Of a stretch of 64,000 bases of DNA, positions 31,916 to 44,130 are shown one piece after another. A program made the translations under genes and the position numbers. Positions within the stretch are counted from its first letter, which is position 1. The number at the start of each line of letters is the position of its first letter. This DNA is from Gnetum montanum (Eukaryota > Streptophyta > Gnetopsida > Gnetales > Gnetaceae): NCBI GenBank assembly GCA_015680685.1, contig MNCI01022170.1, positions 142,591 through 206,590 on the forward strand, read 5' to 3'. Below the pieces are notes generated by a model. The model was not told where the DNA came from and made no database searches. It was given only the letters and a program-made list of their open reading frames with translations.

Positions 31916-34561
31916 TGTGACATCCCATCCAGATACATTAGGTATGGCTATACAATTGTGATTAATTCATCACACATGTGTGTCTTGATGGGTTATTAAG
32001 GATGACTTAGCTTATTGTAATTGCACTTTATATGTTATGATTATGATGACTTTACATACTTAACTAATGTGATTATATATACTAGCCTTGTGTGATGTGT
32101 TAGATAGGTGATGTTGTTGGTAGGAAGGTTGGGTTGGGGTACATGAGCACCTATTTGGTATGTCTTTATGCTTTATGTATGATTTTGGTATTTATGCATT
32201 TTCATTATAGCATTATGATGTGTGATGCTTGTGTGTGTTTTTGGCATGTGAAGGTGAAGAACATTTAATATGGATCTCGTAGGTTTAAACAAATTTTGAT
32301 TTGGAGTCTTGATGTGTTTGTTAGGCATGTGCAAATTGTAGGGCATTAGTTGCAAATGTAGAAAAAAAATTAGCTTACGAAAATAACATGGTTTTAAAAA
32401 ATAATACTAAGAAAATAAATTTAAAAAATAAACAAAAAGGAAAGTAATGTTAGGTTGCACGTGACGTGCACCAAGGGAAAAAAAGTTGCTTGTATATTTT
32501 TTTACATATGCTTAAAGGTATACTTTTTATCATTGTTCTTTTGTTTTTTTTACCATCACCTTTTTGCACCATGTACCCATTATAAAGTGGATTCTATTCA
32601 TTTTTTTTGTTTTACAAACAAAAATAGAAATCGATTTCCAGTTTTTTCTCTTTCGTGTTCCTTTGTTTTCTTTCATTGTTTCACCCTTCTCCTATAATTT
32701 TGGCATTGTGGATGATTTTTGCTTACTTTGTACTTGGATTTGGAAGTGCCGCGATGGTATCTATGTGGGTGTGGAACTAGTTTGGAGTGAAATGGAGTTT
32801 TAGTAGGATTCCATGCTTGTTTTGGATTTTTTGATGCAACCATTTGAATTGGTAGGTTGTCTTTACCTTTTCCTTGAATTTTTATGCCAAATTAGTATAT
32901 ATGATCATGCGATGTGGGCATGTGGGGTTGATAGTTAAAAGATTGAGCTTGGACATGTCATTTTGCATATTTCTTGAAATTGTATAGTTTTGGTTACGAA
33001 TTGTTTATAAATATATATGTGATGTATGGTATGATGTGGACTTGGGAAATATGATATGTGATGTTGATGAGACCAGTTGGGTTGGAATATTATATTTTAG
33101 GGGCCTATTATGGCATGGAAGTTTCTATCATCATTGGTTATAATTAAATACTATTTTATTAATCAAACTTTAAACACACATACCTTTGCTTCCAGAAGTT
33201 TGATTTAGGTGAAATTAGTGTCATTGGGATAATCTTGGGAAGTACTCTCTAATTGTAAAATTGGTTTTTTGGGAATATATAATTTTGGAGGTTAGTATAG
33301 TGGTCATTTTGTGGTATTACATGTAGCTCAAGAAATATGGTTGTGGTGCAAAATTTTGTTTTGTCAAATCGTGATATTGTTTTCATGAAATAAATGTGAC
33401 TATTAGGTGTGGATATGTGGTCATGTTATGTTGGTTTTGGATGTGTTATGCTTGTGGCATGTGTTGTCTTAATCTAGCTAAACTTTGTACATGTCTTCGT
33501 GATGATGCTTATGATAGTCATTGGTGAGTGGTGCTAGCATGAGGATGTGGACTGGTTGGTGATGAGGCACCTTGGAGGTAGTATGGATTGACGTACATTG
33601 TGATGTATTTAGTAGGCTCTTATCTTAGGCCTCATCCTGAGAGTGGGAGAGCATAGGTGTGTTCATTCCTATAGGTAGTCCTCCAAAAGGTTAGTGGTTG
33701 TGGGTCATAGGTTGATGGACCCTAACATTGGTTAGATGAATAAAAGACTAATAAAATACTTGTAGGAAATGGCTATTTATGAGTGCTCATGAAAATGTTT
33801 TACATGATACACTGAGTATGGATATGATAGTGACCACATGGGTTGTGTATATGATAGTATTGATTTGTGAGCCATGACAGTGATAATGTATATTACGATT
33901 GAATCATGATTGTGTGGGTCATGGATTGTGTAACAGATGTATGATAGATTATGTTGGATAGTGACATTATCTGTGATTATATGATGGCAATCTATTCTCT
34001 TTGATAAAGATTATGCCAGTGTTAGGTGCGATATGGTGTGTGTACATGTGTCACTCTTAGCATGCATAAGACTAATTATTGATGCAAGTTGCCTTATACC
34101 GCAATCCTCTCCTCCACTGTAGCACTTGTTGACTCTTAAGCAGGGAAAGTGTAAGGGCTTACCACTTAGTTTTCTACTGACTATATTTAGTTACAAGTGG
34201 AAGTTGTAGGAGCATAGATGAGCACATAGAGAGAGAGAGAGTAGAGGAGGGGAGAATACTCATGGATTGGTTAATGTACATTTTCATGTACAGTAATATG
34301 TTTTATTTACATTTGTATGAAACTCTCTCTATACTCTTATATCTATGCTGACAATGTTTATGTATTTTTATATCTTATGAGAGTAGTGTAGATTGTTGGT
34401 TGATGTAGACATATTCAGTATTTTGTGCAATTTGGCCTTCCTTATTATAATGTTGTTCTACACCTCATTAATTTTTAGTTTATCATGCTTCTATTGTAGT
34501 ATTACTAGTGATCCTAGGCATCACCCTACCCTAGTTAGATGCAGTAGGGTGGGGCATTATA
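31916..34561 (+). mobile_element. Possible long solo LTR
   Basis: It opens TGTGACATCCCATCC and closes GGGTGGGGCATTATA, resembling the TGTGACACCC ... GGGTGGGGTGTTACA ends of long plant gypsy LTRs (Tekay/Del type, from memory). Length 2.65 kb fits. It has no long ORF. Flanks (GTGAG, GTATC) do not form a duplication and the final CA reads TA, so this is tentative. A GA run (34231-34245) lies inside. Confidence 0.38.
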
Positions 34562-36129
34562 GTATCTTCTGTACTAAAATAATAAATCACATGTTTCTGC
34601 ATTGTTGCTTTGCAAGTACTCTTGGATAATATTTTTTTGAGGATTCAGGTTTGCATCTTTGGCTATCATTGTCTATTTGAACTTTACTTCTAGAATGTAG
34701 TTCTTCCACATAGATTAGAGTTTTTAGTTAGCTGGCTTCTCTTTTCATCTTTTGGAATGAAATATGAATGGAGAGAAATTTTTGAATTTATATAGGAAAG
34801 ACATACCCCATTTATTTAGAATTCCATCTTATATTCATAGAAAGAGATAGCTACCATACAACTACCATTCAAAAGCTTCTCAATAAATATTTTAAGCATT
34901 ATAAAAGAATGATTGGAGATGTTTAAGCTTGAAGTACTTTGTGAGTCTTGCTATGATCCATCTAGGATTTCCTTTCTCTCTCTACATAAATAAGTAAAAA
35001 ACACTAACATAGTTCTGGGTAGTAGTAAGATTTCTGGGCCAATGTATCAAATTGTTGGGTAGAAAGATATGATGCCTTAGGTATAGGTGGTAGATAAAGG
35101 ATTTTTCCTAATGAATGAAGTGGAGAGCTTTCTTCTATGCCAATCAAAGATTTCTCCAAGGAGGCCTTCTAACACTTAGAGAATTCCAATAGTAAGTTTC
35201 TCCAAGCACAACTTATGGATGCTACCCCTGTAGAGCAACTCATTAAGAATTCATCATCATCATATGTTGTTGTTCACAAACGGATTCTCCCCATCATTAA
35301 ATTGATGGTCTACCATTAATGAATATTTTGTTACACCATCATTCTGCTTCCTAAGTGCACTATTTTAATAATTATCCTTGGTATTGTTATTTTAGTATCT
35401 ATTATTCTTGTTTCGGATCATCCTCCTTGATAGAAGAAACCTTGGCCTGTATATTACATCATAACATTGGATTCTCAAGCTACACCATCATCATCCATAA
35501 TTACACTCACCCCACCCCTACCTTATCCTTTGCCTTTCCCTCCTACCCTTCCACCAGATGACTTACCACCCTATGAGTTTTAGTCAACTTTTAGGTCTTC
35601 AATGATGTTTTATTGAATAGTTGTTAAATGTTTCAACAAGCTTTCCTCAATGTTTGGATATAGGTTAAATTATATAGAAATATAATGCTTCTAACTCATA
35701 ATTTCTTAGCTAAAAAAATAATGATCTAACCACTTGAGCCACCTATCATTGGCAAATAAAAATTACAAGGGGTTGATTCCTATGTTACATAAAAAACTAT
35801 TTTTCAATTAAACTTGATCTTTAGAGCTTGTCTTCATGTATTGATATCTTCATGTCTTTATAAAATTGGCTCCATCTTATTATAATACACCTTCTAATGT
35901 AAATTTGACTTTTGTAGTAGAATTTTTTTTGGCAAGGAATGATCTAAAGATGGAAAATACTAANGGAATTTTTTTTGGCAAGGAATGATCTAAAGATGGA
36001 AAATACTAATGTCTCTTAGTCTCTAGAGACAATGAAAAATTTTGAAGCTTTTTATTTTGTTTTACTTTATGATTTATGTGAATATCTGTCAGAAGATATT
36101 ACTTCATGATTTATATTTCTAAAAATTAT
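34562..36129. other. Stretch without a recognised gene; may include the LINE 2 5' end
   Basis: No gene recognised. It may contain the 5' untranslated and N-terminal ORF1 part of LINE 2, but no motif fixes that. A 43-bp exact duplication surrounds an N at 35964. Confidence 0.4.
35921..36009 (+). repeat. 43-bp exact duplication around a single N
   Basis: 35921-35963 and 35967-36009 are identical and are separated by N (35964) and GG. In otherwise decayed DNA this identity suggests an assembly join where both contig ends carry the same sequence. Confidence 0.85.
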
Positions 36130-36750
36130 TAGATTTATTTACATGGATAAGAGTTTTATAGAATTAATGTTTTGCATGCCTACTATTTTTTTCAATCCTT
36201 TTTGCTTGTCAAACTATCTAATTCCGAAGTGGTTTAGAAATCATTGGATTTTAAACTTTTTGTGGATTAACATAATACTTTTATTGGTTGGATATAGAAA
36301 GTTGATTTTTATCCTATTCTTCTTATTACTCTAAAATTCTTTGGTAGATTGAATTAGAAAATCCTCCTTTTATTTTTCAAAGTGTTAAAAGAAAAATTAT
36401 TAGCAACATTGGCATAATCCTATAAATGGATTTAAAAACATTACTAGATGGTATGCAACAAATATGTTATTTTGTAGAGATTGATTAATAGTAGAGGAAG
36501 ATATAATTAAAACTTAAGGTCAATAATTAATATTTTTCCCAAAAAAAGTATGTACTATAATTTGCAAGGATATTACATCCATTGTTGTGAAGGCCATGCT
36601 ATTGGAATTTATCCTATTCTTAATAAGTAATTCATTCATAAGAAAAATAAACAACAAATTTTTGAAAAGGAAAATAATAGTAGTTTTTAGCATGCACAAA
36701 TAAAATCTTGTTCAACAAGTTTATAGCCTTTTACAAATTCTTTTAAATTT
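36130..36750 (+). pseudogene. LINE 2 ORF1 relic (L1 type), interrupted by LINE 1
   Basis: About 36340-36450 reads WIELENPPFIFQSVKRKIIS, matching the ELPNLPLIFLSVERDIVS block of LINE 1 ORF1 (37602-37660). A decayed knuckle follows near 36575-36620 (HCCEGHAIGIYPIL, compare CHRAEHHISTCPIL in LINE 1). Frameshifts and stops are frequent. ORF1 of plant L1 elements is an RNA-binding protein with an N-terminal DUF4283-like fold. It is broken at 36750 by LINE 1 and resumes at 42490. Confidence 0.6.
36734..36750. other. Left 17-bp target-site duplication of LINE 1
   Basis: CAAATTCTTTTAAATTT, repeated exactly at 42473-42489. A duplication of this length is typical of target-primed L1 insertion. Confidence 0.9.
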
Positions 36751-37217
36751 GTTTTTGGCTGGTTCGTTCAGAACACAACACTCCTGACATTAACAAGGGG
36801 AAAAATCACATTCATTCAAAAAAATATGATTGGGGCAAATTCAGATTTGAAATGAATCGTTCAGGAATTAGAATTCAGGATCGTGGACGTGCATGACCTA
36901 AACAGAAAATAACCGTTGGCGCTCTTTTCTTTTGTTGGGTGCCGCTGCACTTCTGAGCCCTCCTGCGCTCCGCCTTCTATGGTGCTGCCATCATCCCTTG
37001 CTCGCCCAGTGTTTGGTGGAGTGTAGGGAAGCTTTGACATTACCGGCCAACCCTAGTCGCAATTTCTATTTTTCCTAGCCATTTTTTCTTTCTGCAATGC
37101 TGTCCCGGACCTTGCCCACGGTGGGTGGACACACACACTAGTGGTGAGGGTTTTCCTGTAGCCAAGGTTGCAGATTGGTGTCAGGAAAGCATGTGGCTCA
37201 GGTGTGGGCAAGTCATA

Positions 37218-38288
37218 ATGATGGATTCATCAGCTTCTGCATTTCCTCAGGGAAGTTCATCTACCTCACCTCAAATTGATTTTCTTTTACCGGATGATAT
37301 TTTTGAAGTAGTTTCTAAAGATTTCACATCTTGTTTTCTATTTTTTCAAATTATGGGATTTTTACCAAGGTCCCCAAGTTTAAACACTCAAGTCCATAGC
37401 CTTCTTCAGCCCCATGGCATTCAGGTTTCTCATGCTCGTTACTACGCTTGTCACTTCATTTTGGTAGAATTATCTGATGCTTCCCAGGTCGAAAAGGCTC
37501 TCTCTCAAAAAATTTTTCCAACAAGAAATGTAACCCTAATCGCACGCACCTGGAGTTTTGACTTTAATGTCAATGAACCAATTTTTAATATAATTCCTTG
37601 TTACGTGGAACTGCCCAATCTTCCACTCATTTTCTTATCTGTTGAGAGGGACATTGTGAGCATCTTGGGCCCTACGGCGATCAATGGAACTCAAATTCAC
37701 CGTTATTGTATTAAACTGGATATAGCCCTTTGGAAGACCTCATTAACCCTCGCTGCTGGTGGAAAACTTTTCACCCAAAAAGTGGACTATGTTTACCTTC
37801 CAAACTCATATAGCTATTGTCACAGGGCTGAGCATCATATCTCGACGTGTCCTATCCTAGCTAGGAAGAAACAAGCTGTAGCATCTCAGAAGACTCGTTC
37901 CCCAGTCACACCACCAGTAGGCCCACCCTCAGTATCCTTTAAATTCAGATCTCCTCCCCCAACAACTCCTAAATCCTCCTCTCAGTCTAGCATCTCCAAG
38001 CTACAGAAACAATAGCTAGGTCCTCACACCTCCACCCAGGTCATCCCTTCAAACGTTATCAAGAACTCATTCTTAGAAGATGAGTTCGTGGTGGCCAGTG
38101 GAAGGAAATGAGTCAAAGATTCCCTTCATTCTACTTCTCCCTCCAACTCCTCTTCACTAGACACTTCCATGACCCTTGTCCCCATCAACAACTCCTTTGC
38201 CCTCCTGTTAGGAACAAGGGAAACTGATACTTTGACTCCCAAAGCTTTCGTTGACCTCTCACCCAAACTATCCCTTGTTTCCCCATGA
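37218..38288 (+). pseudogene. LINE 1 ORF1, RNA-binding protein
   Basis: I place the start at the paired ATG 37218/37221 (MMDSSAS...). The frame is open to a TAG at 38013; it goes on past a TGA near 38109 to TGA at 38286-38288. Residues from about 40 to 200 have the DUF4283-like pattern: LARTWSFDF.. and ELPNLPL. A C-x2-C-x4-H-x4-C knuckle follows at about 37826-37858 with its first Cys as Tyr (YSYCHRAEHHISTC). The C-terminal tail is Ser/Pro/Thr-rich. The ORF2 ATG overlaps the final TGA (ATGA), suggesting coupled translation. Two stops make it inactive, but decay is modest. Confidence 0.78.
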
Positions 38289-40808
38289 ATCTCCTTTCTT
38301 GGAACATTCGAGGCCTTACTGATAGGCTTCGACAGAAGCGAGCAGGCAACTTTATATCTAGTCTAAATTTGGCTTTTGATTTCATCCTCCTTCAAGAAAT
38401 TAAGATCTCAGCCAACCTTTTATCCTATTCCACCCACTGGTTTCTTTCTCACTCCTCACTCCTAGCGACATCCCATGCAAGTGGGAAAGGAGGTGCGACC
38501 ATTCTCCTCTCACCCTACTAGAAACCTAAAATCCTTCAAAGTGGTTTTGATTCTAGGCATAGAGTTTCCTAAGCCACCTTCTCATCCCAGCATGGCCCTT
38601 TTGGCATTTGCTCGATATATGCCCCAAATGACTCCATAGAACGAGCTCTCCTTTGGCATGAACTTGCAACTTCTCTCCCCCTAATGCCTTGGATATTCAG
38701 AGGAGATTTTAATATGGTAGAATTCCCTCAAGATAAGATCGGAGGGACGTTTCTTCAATTTCCCACTCTCGAGTATCAGGCCTCGTCTGCATTTAAGAAA
38801 AGATTTTACCTCTCAGACGGGGCAGACAACTCCATGGGCATTCCCCTTCATAGATTTACTTGGAGAAATCTCCGTCTTGGGCAAGCTCGCATCTACAGCA
38901 AGTTAGATAGGTTCTATTTCTCCACCCTTTCCTTTTGGCAAGCTTTCTCTGCCACTACAGTTCATCATCATGCCACCTTATCCAACCATCTTCCTATCTC
39001 CATATCTATCAAGATTCATGGTAGCCCTGACTGACAAAAATTTCATCTTTTCAGACTACACAACAACTATTTTTCTTCCCCAACTACCCAACTTCTTCTA
39101 TTCAACCTTTGGAATGTTGAACCTAGGCCCCTAAATCAGGTGGGTTGGATTAATTGGTGGCATCAGGCTTCATGTTGAGTGTGAAACTTTGCTCGTTCAT
39201 ATGGTAAGACCGTGGTTGCTCAAGCCAAACATGAATACAACAAAATTCACCTCACTATTGAACATCTCACTAATAAACTAGCTCAAGATCCCTTCAATAC
39301 TCTAGTTCACGAGGAGCTTGCTAGAGCATGTGTTGCCTTCCAACACTGGGAAGTGTACCAAGCACAAAGTGCCTTAACTAAAAGTCGGCTCACTTGGTTA
39401 AATATTCAAGATGAACACTGTAAGGAATTTTTTAAATATCTTAATGCTGCTTCCCCTTTGCATGCTATCGAAAAAATCTCATGTGATGGTACCACCATTA
39501 CTGACCAAAATAGTATCCTCTCTTTTCTTAAGAACCACTACAAACCCTTTTTGCAGCTACCCCAATGGACATTTCTTCATTCAAGGCTACCACCCTTTAT
39601 TATCCTCACCTTATTAATCCCACTATGCTACAAATTCTTGACACTGATATCACTCTGGCAGAGCTACAGGAGGCCTGTTCCAAGTTAAGTTGAGGAAAGG
39701 CTCCTGGTTATGATGGGTTTCCTGTAGAATTTTTTCAAAATCATTGGGAATTGGTGGGCAAGGATCTTTTGTAGGTCATTAACGAGGCTCTCTTAATTGG
39801 TTCCCTGGGGCCCAATCTAAATCAAGGGGTAATTCGTCTCCTTCCCAAGTCTGGGGATCTAACTGATATCTCCAATTGGCATTCCATAACTCTTCTCAAT
39901 GTAGTGTATAAAATTAGGGCGAAGTGCCTTGCCTTATGGCTAAAAAAAATTCTTGGTCAGATCATATCCCCTCAGCAAACATGATTTGTTCCTGGTAGAT
40001 ATATTTTAGACAATGTGGTCGCAGCGTGGGAAGGTCTCAAGTGGGCCAAGGATGATGGACAAGATATTCTCCTAGTGAAACTTGATTATGCCAAGGCTTA
40101 TGACAACATTAAGTGGGATTTTATCTTGCAGACTATGACCAAACTTGGTTTTGGACCTAAGTTCTTGCATATGGTAAACTACTTATTCTCAGATGCTACT
40201 GCAAGAATTGCCACTACCTTTGGCATTACCTCTCCCTTTCCAATACATAGGTTTGTGCGTCAAGGTTGCCCTCTCGCCCCCTATCTCTTTATCATCGCAT
40301 CAGACTTTCTTTGTCATCAAATTAACCTGGACATTCAAACTAAAGTTCTCATTAGGGTTAACCTTTCCTCCTCTCAACAACAACTTCTCAATATGCACTT
40401 CACCGATGACTCCTTTTTTCTAGTTCAAAACACAGCCACCAATTTGCACCACCTCTTATCAAGGGTGGAGCAATATTGCACACTCTCAGGTTCCATAATT
40501 AATTGGAATAAATCCTCTATGTATAGCTTTAAGGGCAATTACAAACATGTGACCAACTATAATTGGAAGCGGCTTCAGGATCAAGACATCGTTAAGCTTC
40601 TGGGAATCCCTTTCTATTTTAGAGGTTCAACATCTATCCTTTGGGAGCAAGTTATATATAGAATTCAAAAGAAACTCGACAAATGGAAAACTAAACCCCT
40701 CACACTTGCGAGTAAATACCTTATTTGTAAGTCCATATGCGCGTCCACCCATGTGTATTGCTCTTTGTGTTGGGCCCCCTCCCAAGCTGCCTACCAGAAG
40801 CTAGAACG

Positions 40809-41154
40809 NNNNNNNNNNNNNNNNNNNNNNNNNNNNNNNNNNNNNNNNNNNNNNNNNNNNNNNNNNNNNNNNNNNNNNNNNNNNNNNNNNNNNNNNNNNN
40901 NNNNNNNNNNNNNNNNNNNNNNNNNNNNNNNNNNNNNNNNNNNNNNNNNNNNNNNNNNNNNNNNNNNNNNNNNNNNNNNNNNNNNNNNNNNNNNNNNNNN
41001 NNNNNNNNNNNNNNNNNNNNNNNNNNNNNNNNNNNNNNNNNNNNNNNNNNNNNNNNNNNNNNNNNNNNNNNNNNNNNNNNNNNNNNNNNNNNNNNNNNNN
41101 NNNNNNNNNNNNNNNNNNNNNNNNNNNNNNNNNNNNNNNNNNNNNNNNNNNNNN
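40809..41154. other. Assembly gap of 346 N
   Basis: Inside ORF2 of LINE 1, after the palm/thumb. No sequence to interpret; frames that span it are not real evidence. Confidence 0.99.
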
Positions 41155-41405
41155 ACAATTCAAGGAAATGACACCCTTTCGATACCACGAGGTAGCCATC
41201 TTAGCATTTGTGATAGCAAGGGGAGAGGGTGACAGAGGTAACCACCACGGACACACTTTAGAGAGGATAGTAGGGTTGATTTTAACGTTAGTCCAATCAA
41301 TGTGAGTGTGTAGAATTTTCCAGGCCCTCCAAATGCTNAGCTGACTAGTCACTAGATTTCAGGGGTCGAGTTTAACACTTTGTATGGGGAGTCGGCTGCA
41401 ATGAA
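41155..41405 (-). pseudogene. Inverted piece of LINE 1 ORF2 next to the gap
   Basis: The minus strand reads SIWRAWKILHTHIDWTNVKI and then CPWWLPLSPSPLAITNAKMA, typical plant L1 ORF2 sequence between RT and the C-terminal motif. The surrounding LINE is on the plus strand and has this very part missing. So a segment is flipped in place, either in the genome or by mis-oriented gap filling. An N lies at 41338. Confidence 0.78.
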
Positions 41406-42472
41406 CCATTTCCTAGTTCAGATTTACTCTTTTCTCCATGGTCACTGGCATCTGGATGTTACAGTGCAAAGCCTTTTTCATGGCCTTTAATGGCTTAATG
41501 GGGTTAAACTCTTGCCCTATTGGCCATCTGTCCCCTTTCATCTCATGCATGACCCATCTGAAGTCATTCAACGTTGCAATAAGTATTGGCACAAACAAGA
41601 GTCAGAAACATTTTGGATCCCTCTCTTCCAACTTATTTGGAAACTTCCGACCCTCCCCAAAATTAAGCAGTTCCTTTGGTGTCTTCTCCACCATGGTCTA
41701 CCTATTGGAAAACGTCTAGAATATCTGGGGATTCCTAATCCCAATTGCCCTCTATGTGGTGGACAAGATGACTTTGTCCATGTATTTTGGCAATGTCCCT
41801 TTGCTCAGCATGTGTGGCAGTGGGCTTCTAAAGCTTTTCCATCATACAAGCTATCTCAAGAGGATGCCATATTCGGATTCTTGAACATTACTTCTACTAA
41901 TCTTAATTTTCTGTGGAAAGTTATTAGGCCTACTATTTTATATTATATTTGGAAGCAAAGATGCAATGTTCTATTTCAAAAGATAGAGTATTCTAACAAA
42001 TGTTTGCTTACCAGGTTGGAGAAGTTGCAGATCTTTCGCCTCACCTATTTTCAACTCACATCTCAAGCATCCAAGTTCAATCTGGATAGTCATCAATTGG
42101 TTCATCTGCTGTAGCTATGGGAAAGACCTGTGTGTTCCAGTTACACTTAGCATGAGTAATCTCTACAAGGAAGTTTTCCCTTTTTATTATGTGGAGTTAC
42201 CATTGGAATTCTCTCTATCCTTAATTGAGAGCTCTTTGCCTCATCTAATTCTATGTCAATCTATTTTGTAACAAGCCAGTCTGTGCAAATATTTGGTTGT
42301 GCCCCAACTTGGGTTTCCTCCTCTAATACTCATTTCTTTCTAAGGTGTTTTCCGAGTGTCATTCACGATGCTCTCAATTTTCGCTTTCCTTTAACCCTAT
42401 GACTTATTCAAGTTGTTGTAATTGATGCACCTTTAATTTCAATAAAACTTCTTTTCGGGGTTTGACACCTCC

Positions 42473-42489
42473 CAAATTCTTTTAAATTT
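42473..42489. other. Right 17-bp target-site duplication of LINE 1
   Basis: Exact copy of 36734-36750. Confidence 0.9.
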
Positions 42490-42950
42490 AAAGGTATGAA
42501 CAAACTCTTGATATTTAAAGAGAATTCTTATATAGAAATTTTTTTTAGTAGGTAGTAACATTACAAATATTGATGCACGTAGATTTTACTTAGTGCAACA
42601 CAAAAAGAAAAGGCCTATAGATATTGGTTTTAATTTAATAATCCCAATTGTGTCACCTTCTCATTCTACTTCTACTACTATTCCAAATGTTTTTTAAGAA
42701 AACAATGCTCTTATACCTATTAATGACATAGATTGTAAAGAAAAAAAAATGTTGAGCTCAAAAATTCAAGGATGGGGGTCTCTTTCCCAACATCTCAATG
42801 TTAGTTTATCATGGAGTGTTCAGGACCTTTCTAAAAGTTCTCAAGCGAAGATTATTGGAGAGTATCTTTCAAAGTGATATTTATCTCTAGATTTTATTTT
42901 CTTGTAAAAAATCTAAATTTTAGTATGTGATATTGTAGATTTTTTTTAAT
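42490..42950 (+). pseudogene. LINE 2: end of ORF1 and start of ORF2
   Basis: Continues 36750. Near 42815-42920 the reading LSWSVQDLSKSSQAKIIGEY and LDFIFL aligns with the LINE 1 ORF2 start (LLSWNIRGLTDRLRQKRAGN, FDFILLQE). The copia relic enters after this point and LINE 2 resumes at 45700. Confidence 0.65.
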
Positions 42951-42979
42951 TCAAAATAGTTTAACTAGAAGATCAACTT

Positions 42980-43258
42980 GGAATTCTAAGTGTGCCATGA
43001 GTTTCTTAAATTAAAGTATATGTTACATGCACTTAGCCATAGCTATGAATTCAACTTCACAAGCTAAGAGAATTATTGAAGTTTGTTTTTTAATTTAGAA
43101 TATATTACATTATCTTCATGGAATATTATGACTCTTGATGTAGATTTTCTATCATTATGATCTCCTCCCCATTCATCATTTGAATAAGCATGAAACCATT
43201 CATTTCCTTTAGTATAGATGAGTCCATGATTTTTTACGCCTTCTAACAATTGTATCAT
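42980..43258 (-). pseudogene. Copia RNase H fragment
   Basis: MIQLLEGVKNHGLIY, then YSNDEWGGDHNDRKSTSRVI, match the Ty1/copia RNase H signature (YSDSDWAGD..DRKSTSGY). Asn replaces the second Asp. SSCEVEF-like sequence follows near 43040 with stops. It lies only about 300 bp after the integrase, so the RT between them is deleted. Confidence 0.8.
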
Positions 43259-43299
43259 CTAGTTCTAGAATCATATCCAAGAAAATGCATTTATTTTTT

Positions 43300-44130
43300 T
43301 ATCATCTAACTTTCATAGAAATTTCCTTGGTGTCTTGACATAGTAGTGGCATCCAATATCCTCATGTGAGAAACGTTGGAAATTCTTCCATGAAAACAAC
43401 TCGTATTGAGTTTTTTCATTATTGCTACTAATGATCACTCTATTTGTAATATAAGTTGTCATAGTTAGTGCCATACTTCAATAGCCAACTATGAGTTTAA
43501 CATGTTTAAGGAGACATCTCATTATGTCTTGTAACATTCTATTTTTCCTCTTTGCTATGCCATTTGATTATGGGTTGAATCCACAAGTAGTTTGATGAAA
43601 TTTAATTTTTTAGTGTAAAAAATAGTGAATCTTTTGATGATAAACTCTTGTCCTCTATCTATTTGGATATTTTTGATGTTGAGAGTTTTATTTTTGATTA
43701 ACATGAAAATTTTTTCAAAATTTTTAGATGTTTCATCTTTACTTCTTAAATTGTAGGTCCATGTAAATATGGAATAGTCATATATTATTATAAAGAAATA
43801 CTTAGCTCCTCCAATGAAAGTGATTGGCATGGGGCCTACAAGATTCATGTGGATGAGATGCAGTGGTTCTTTGGCTCTTTGCATGGGATTGGTGTGAGAT
43901 GAATTTGTTTGTTTACCTTGTATGAAAATATCACATTTGTCCTTTGGGATATCTCTAACTTTCATGTCAATAGCTTTGTTCATTTTTGTCATTCTTTCTA
44001 TTTTTAAATATGATATATGTTCAAGTCTATTATGCCAAACTTGAGCTTCTTCTTCTTTACCTTGGTGTTCTTGATCCTTTGGAGCTTCTGTAGTGTTAGT
44101 ACTATTGCTGATTTGTAGAGATGAATTCAT
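43300..44130 (-). pseudogene. Copia pre-integrase and integrase relic
   Basis: The pre-integrase block reads WHNRLEHISYLKIERM with C..C near 43930 (HHCC zinc-binding). The catalytic core shows HMNLVGPMPITFIGGAKYFF and IQIDRGQEFI, where DRGQEF is the DNGxEF site, so the second Asp is kept and Asn replaced. 43555-44130 is open for 191 codons, the longest intact copia frame here. The C-terminal part to about 43300 has stops. Confidence 0.85.

Larger units (their letters stand above)
38285..42114 (+). pseudogene. LINE 1 ORF2: endonuclease and reverse transcriptase, disrupted
   Basis: It starts at ATG 38285 (MNLLSWNIRGL). Endonuclease motifs: LLQEIK (38388-38405), GDFNM (38702-38716), and SNH near 38980 where SDH is canonical, so a catalytic Asp is lost. 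RT: APGYDGFPVEFF near 39700, KLDYAKAYDNIKWDF (40078-40122), RQGCPLAPYLF (40258-40290) and FTDDS (40399-40413), a variant of FADD. A frameshift lies near 39560, and stops near 38520, 39690 and 39980. After the gap and an inverted piece, the C-terminal part (41512-42114) has CPLCGGQDDFVHVFWQCPFA, the plant L1 C-x2-C-x7-H-x4-C motif. Confidence 0.85.
36751..42472 (+). mobile_element. LINE 1: near full-length L1 retrotransposon
   Basis: A GC-richer 5' leader (36900-37100), ORF1 with knuckle, ORF2 with AP-endonuclease, RT and C-terminal CCHC, and an AATAAAACTTC phrase near the 3' end. There is almost no poly-A. Total 5.7 kb, normal for plant L1. Bounded by a perfect 17-bp duplication, and inserted into LINE 2 ORF1. 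Includes a 346-bp gap and an inverted piece. Confidence 0.9.

Noticed and set aside
32455-32803. Phe-rich membrane-like ORFs
   Set aside because: Translations of T-rich DNA inside the candidate LTR; two overlapping frames, no family.
40721-41352. Long ORFs on both strands across 40721-41352
   Set aside because: They consist mainly of the N gap.
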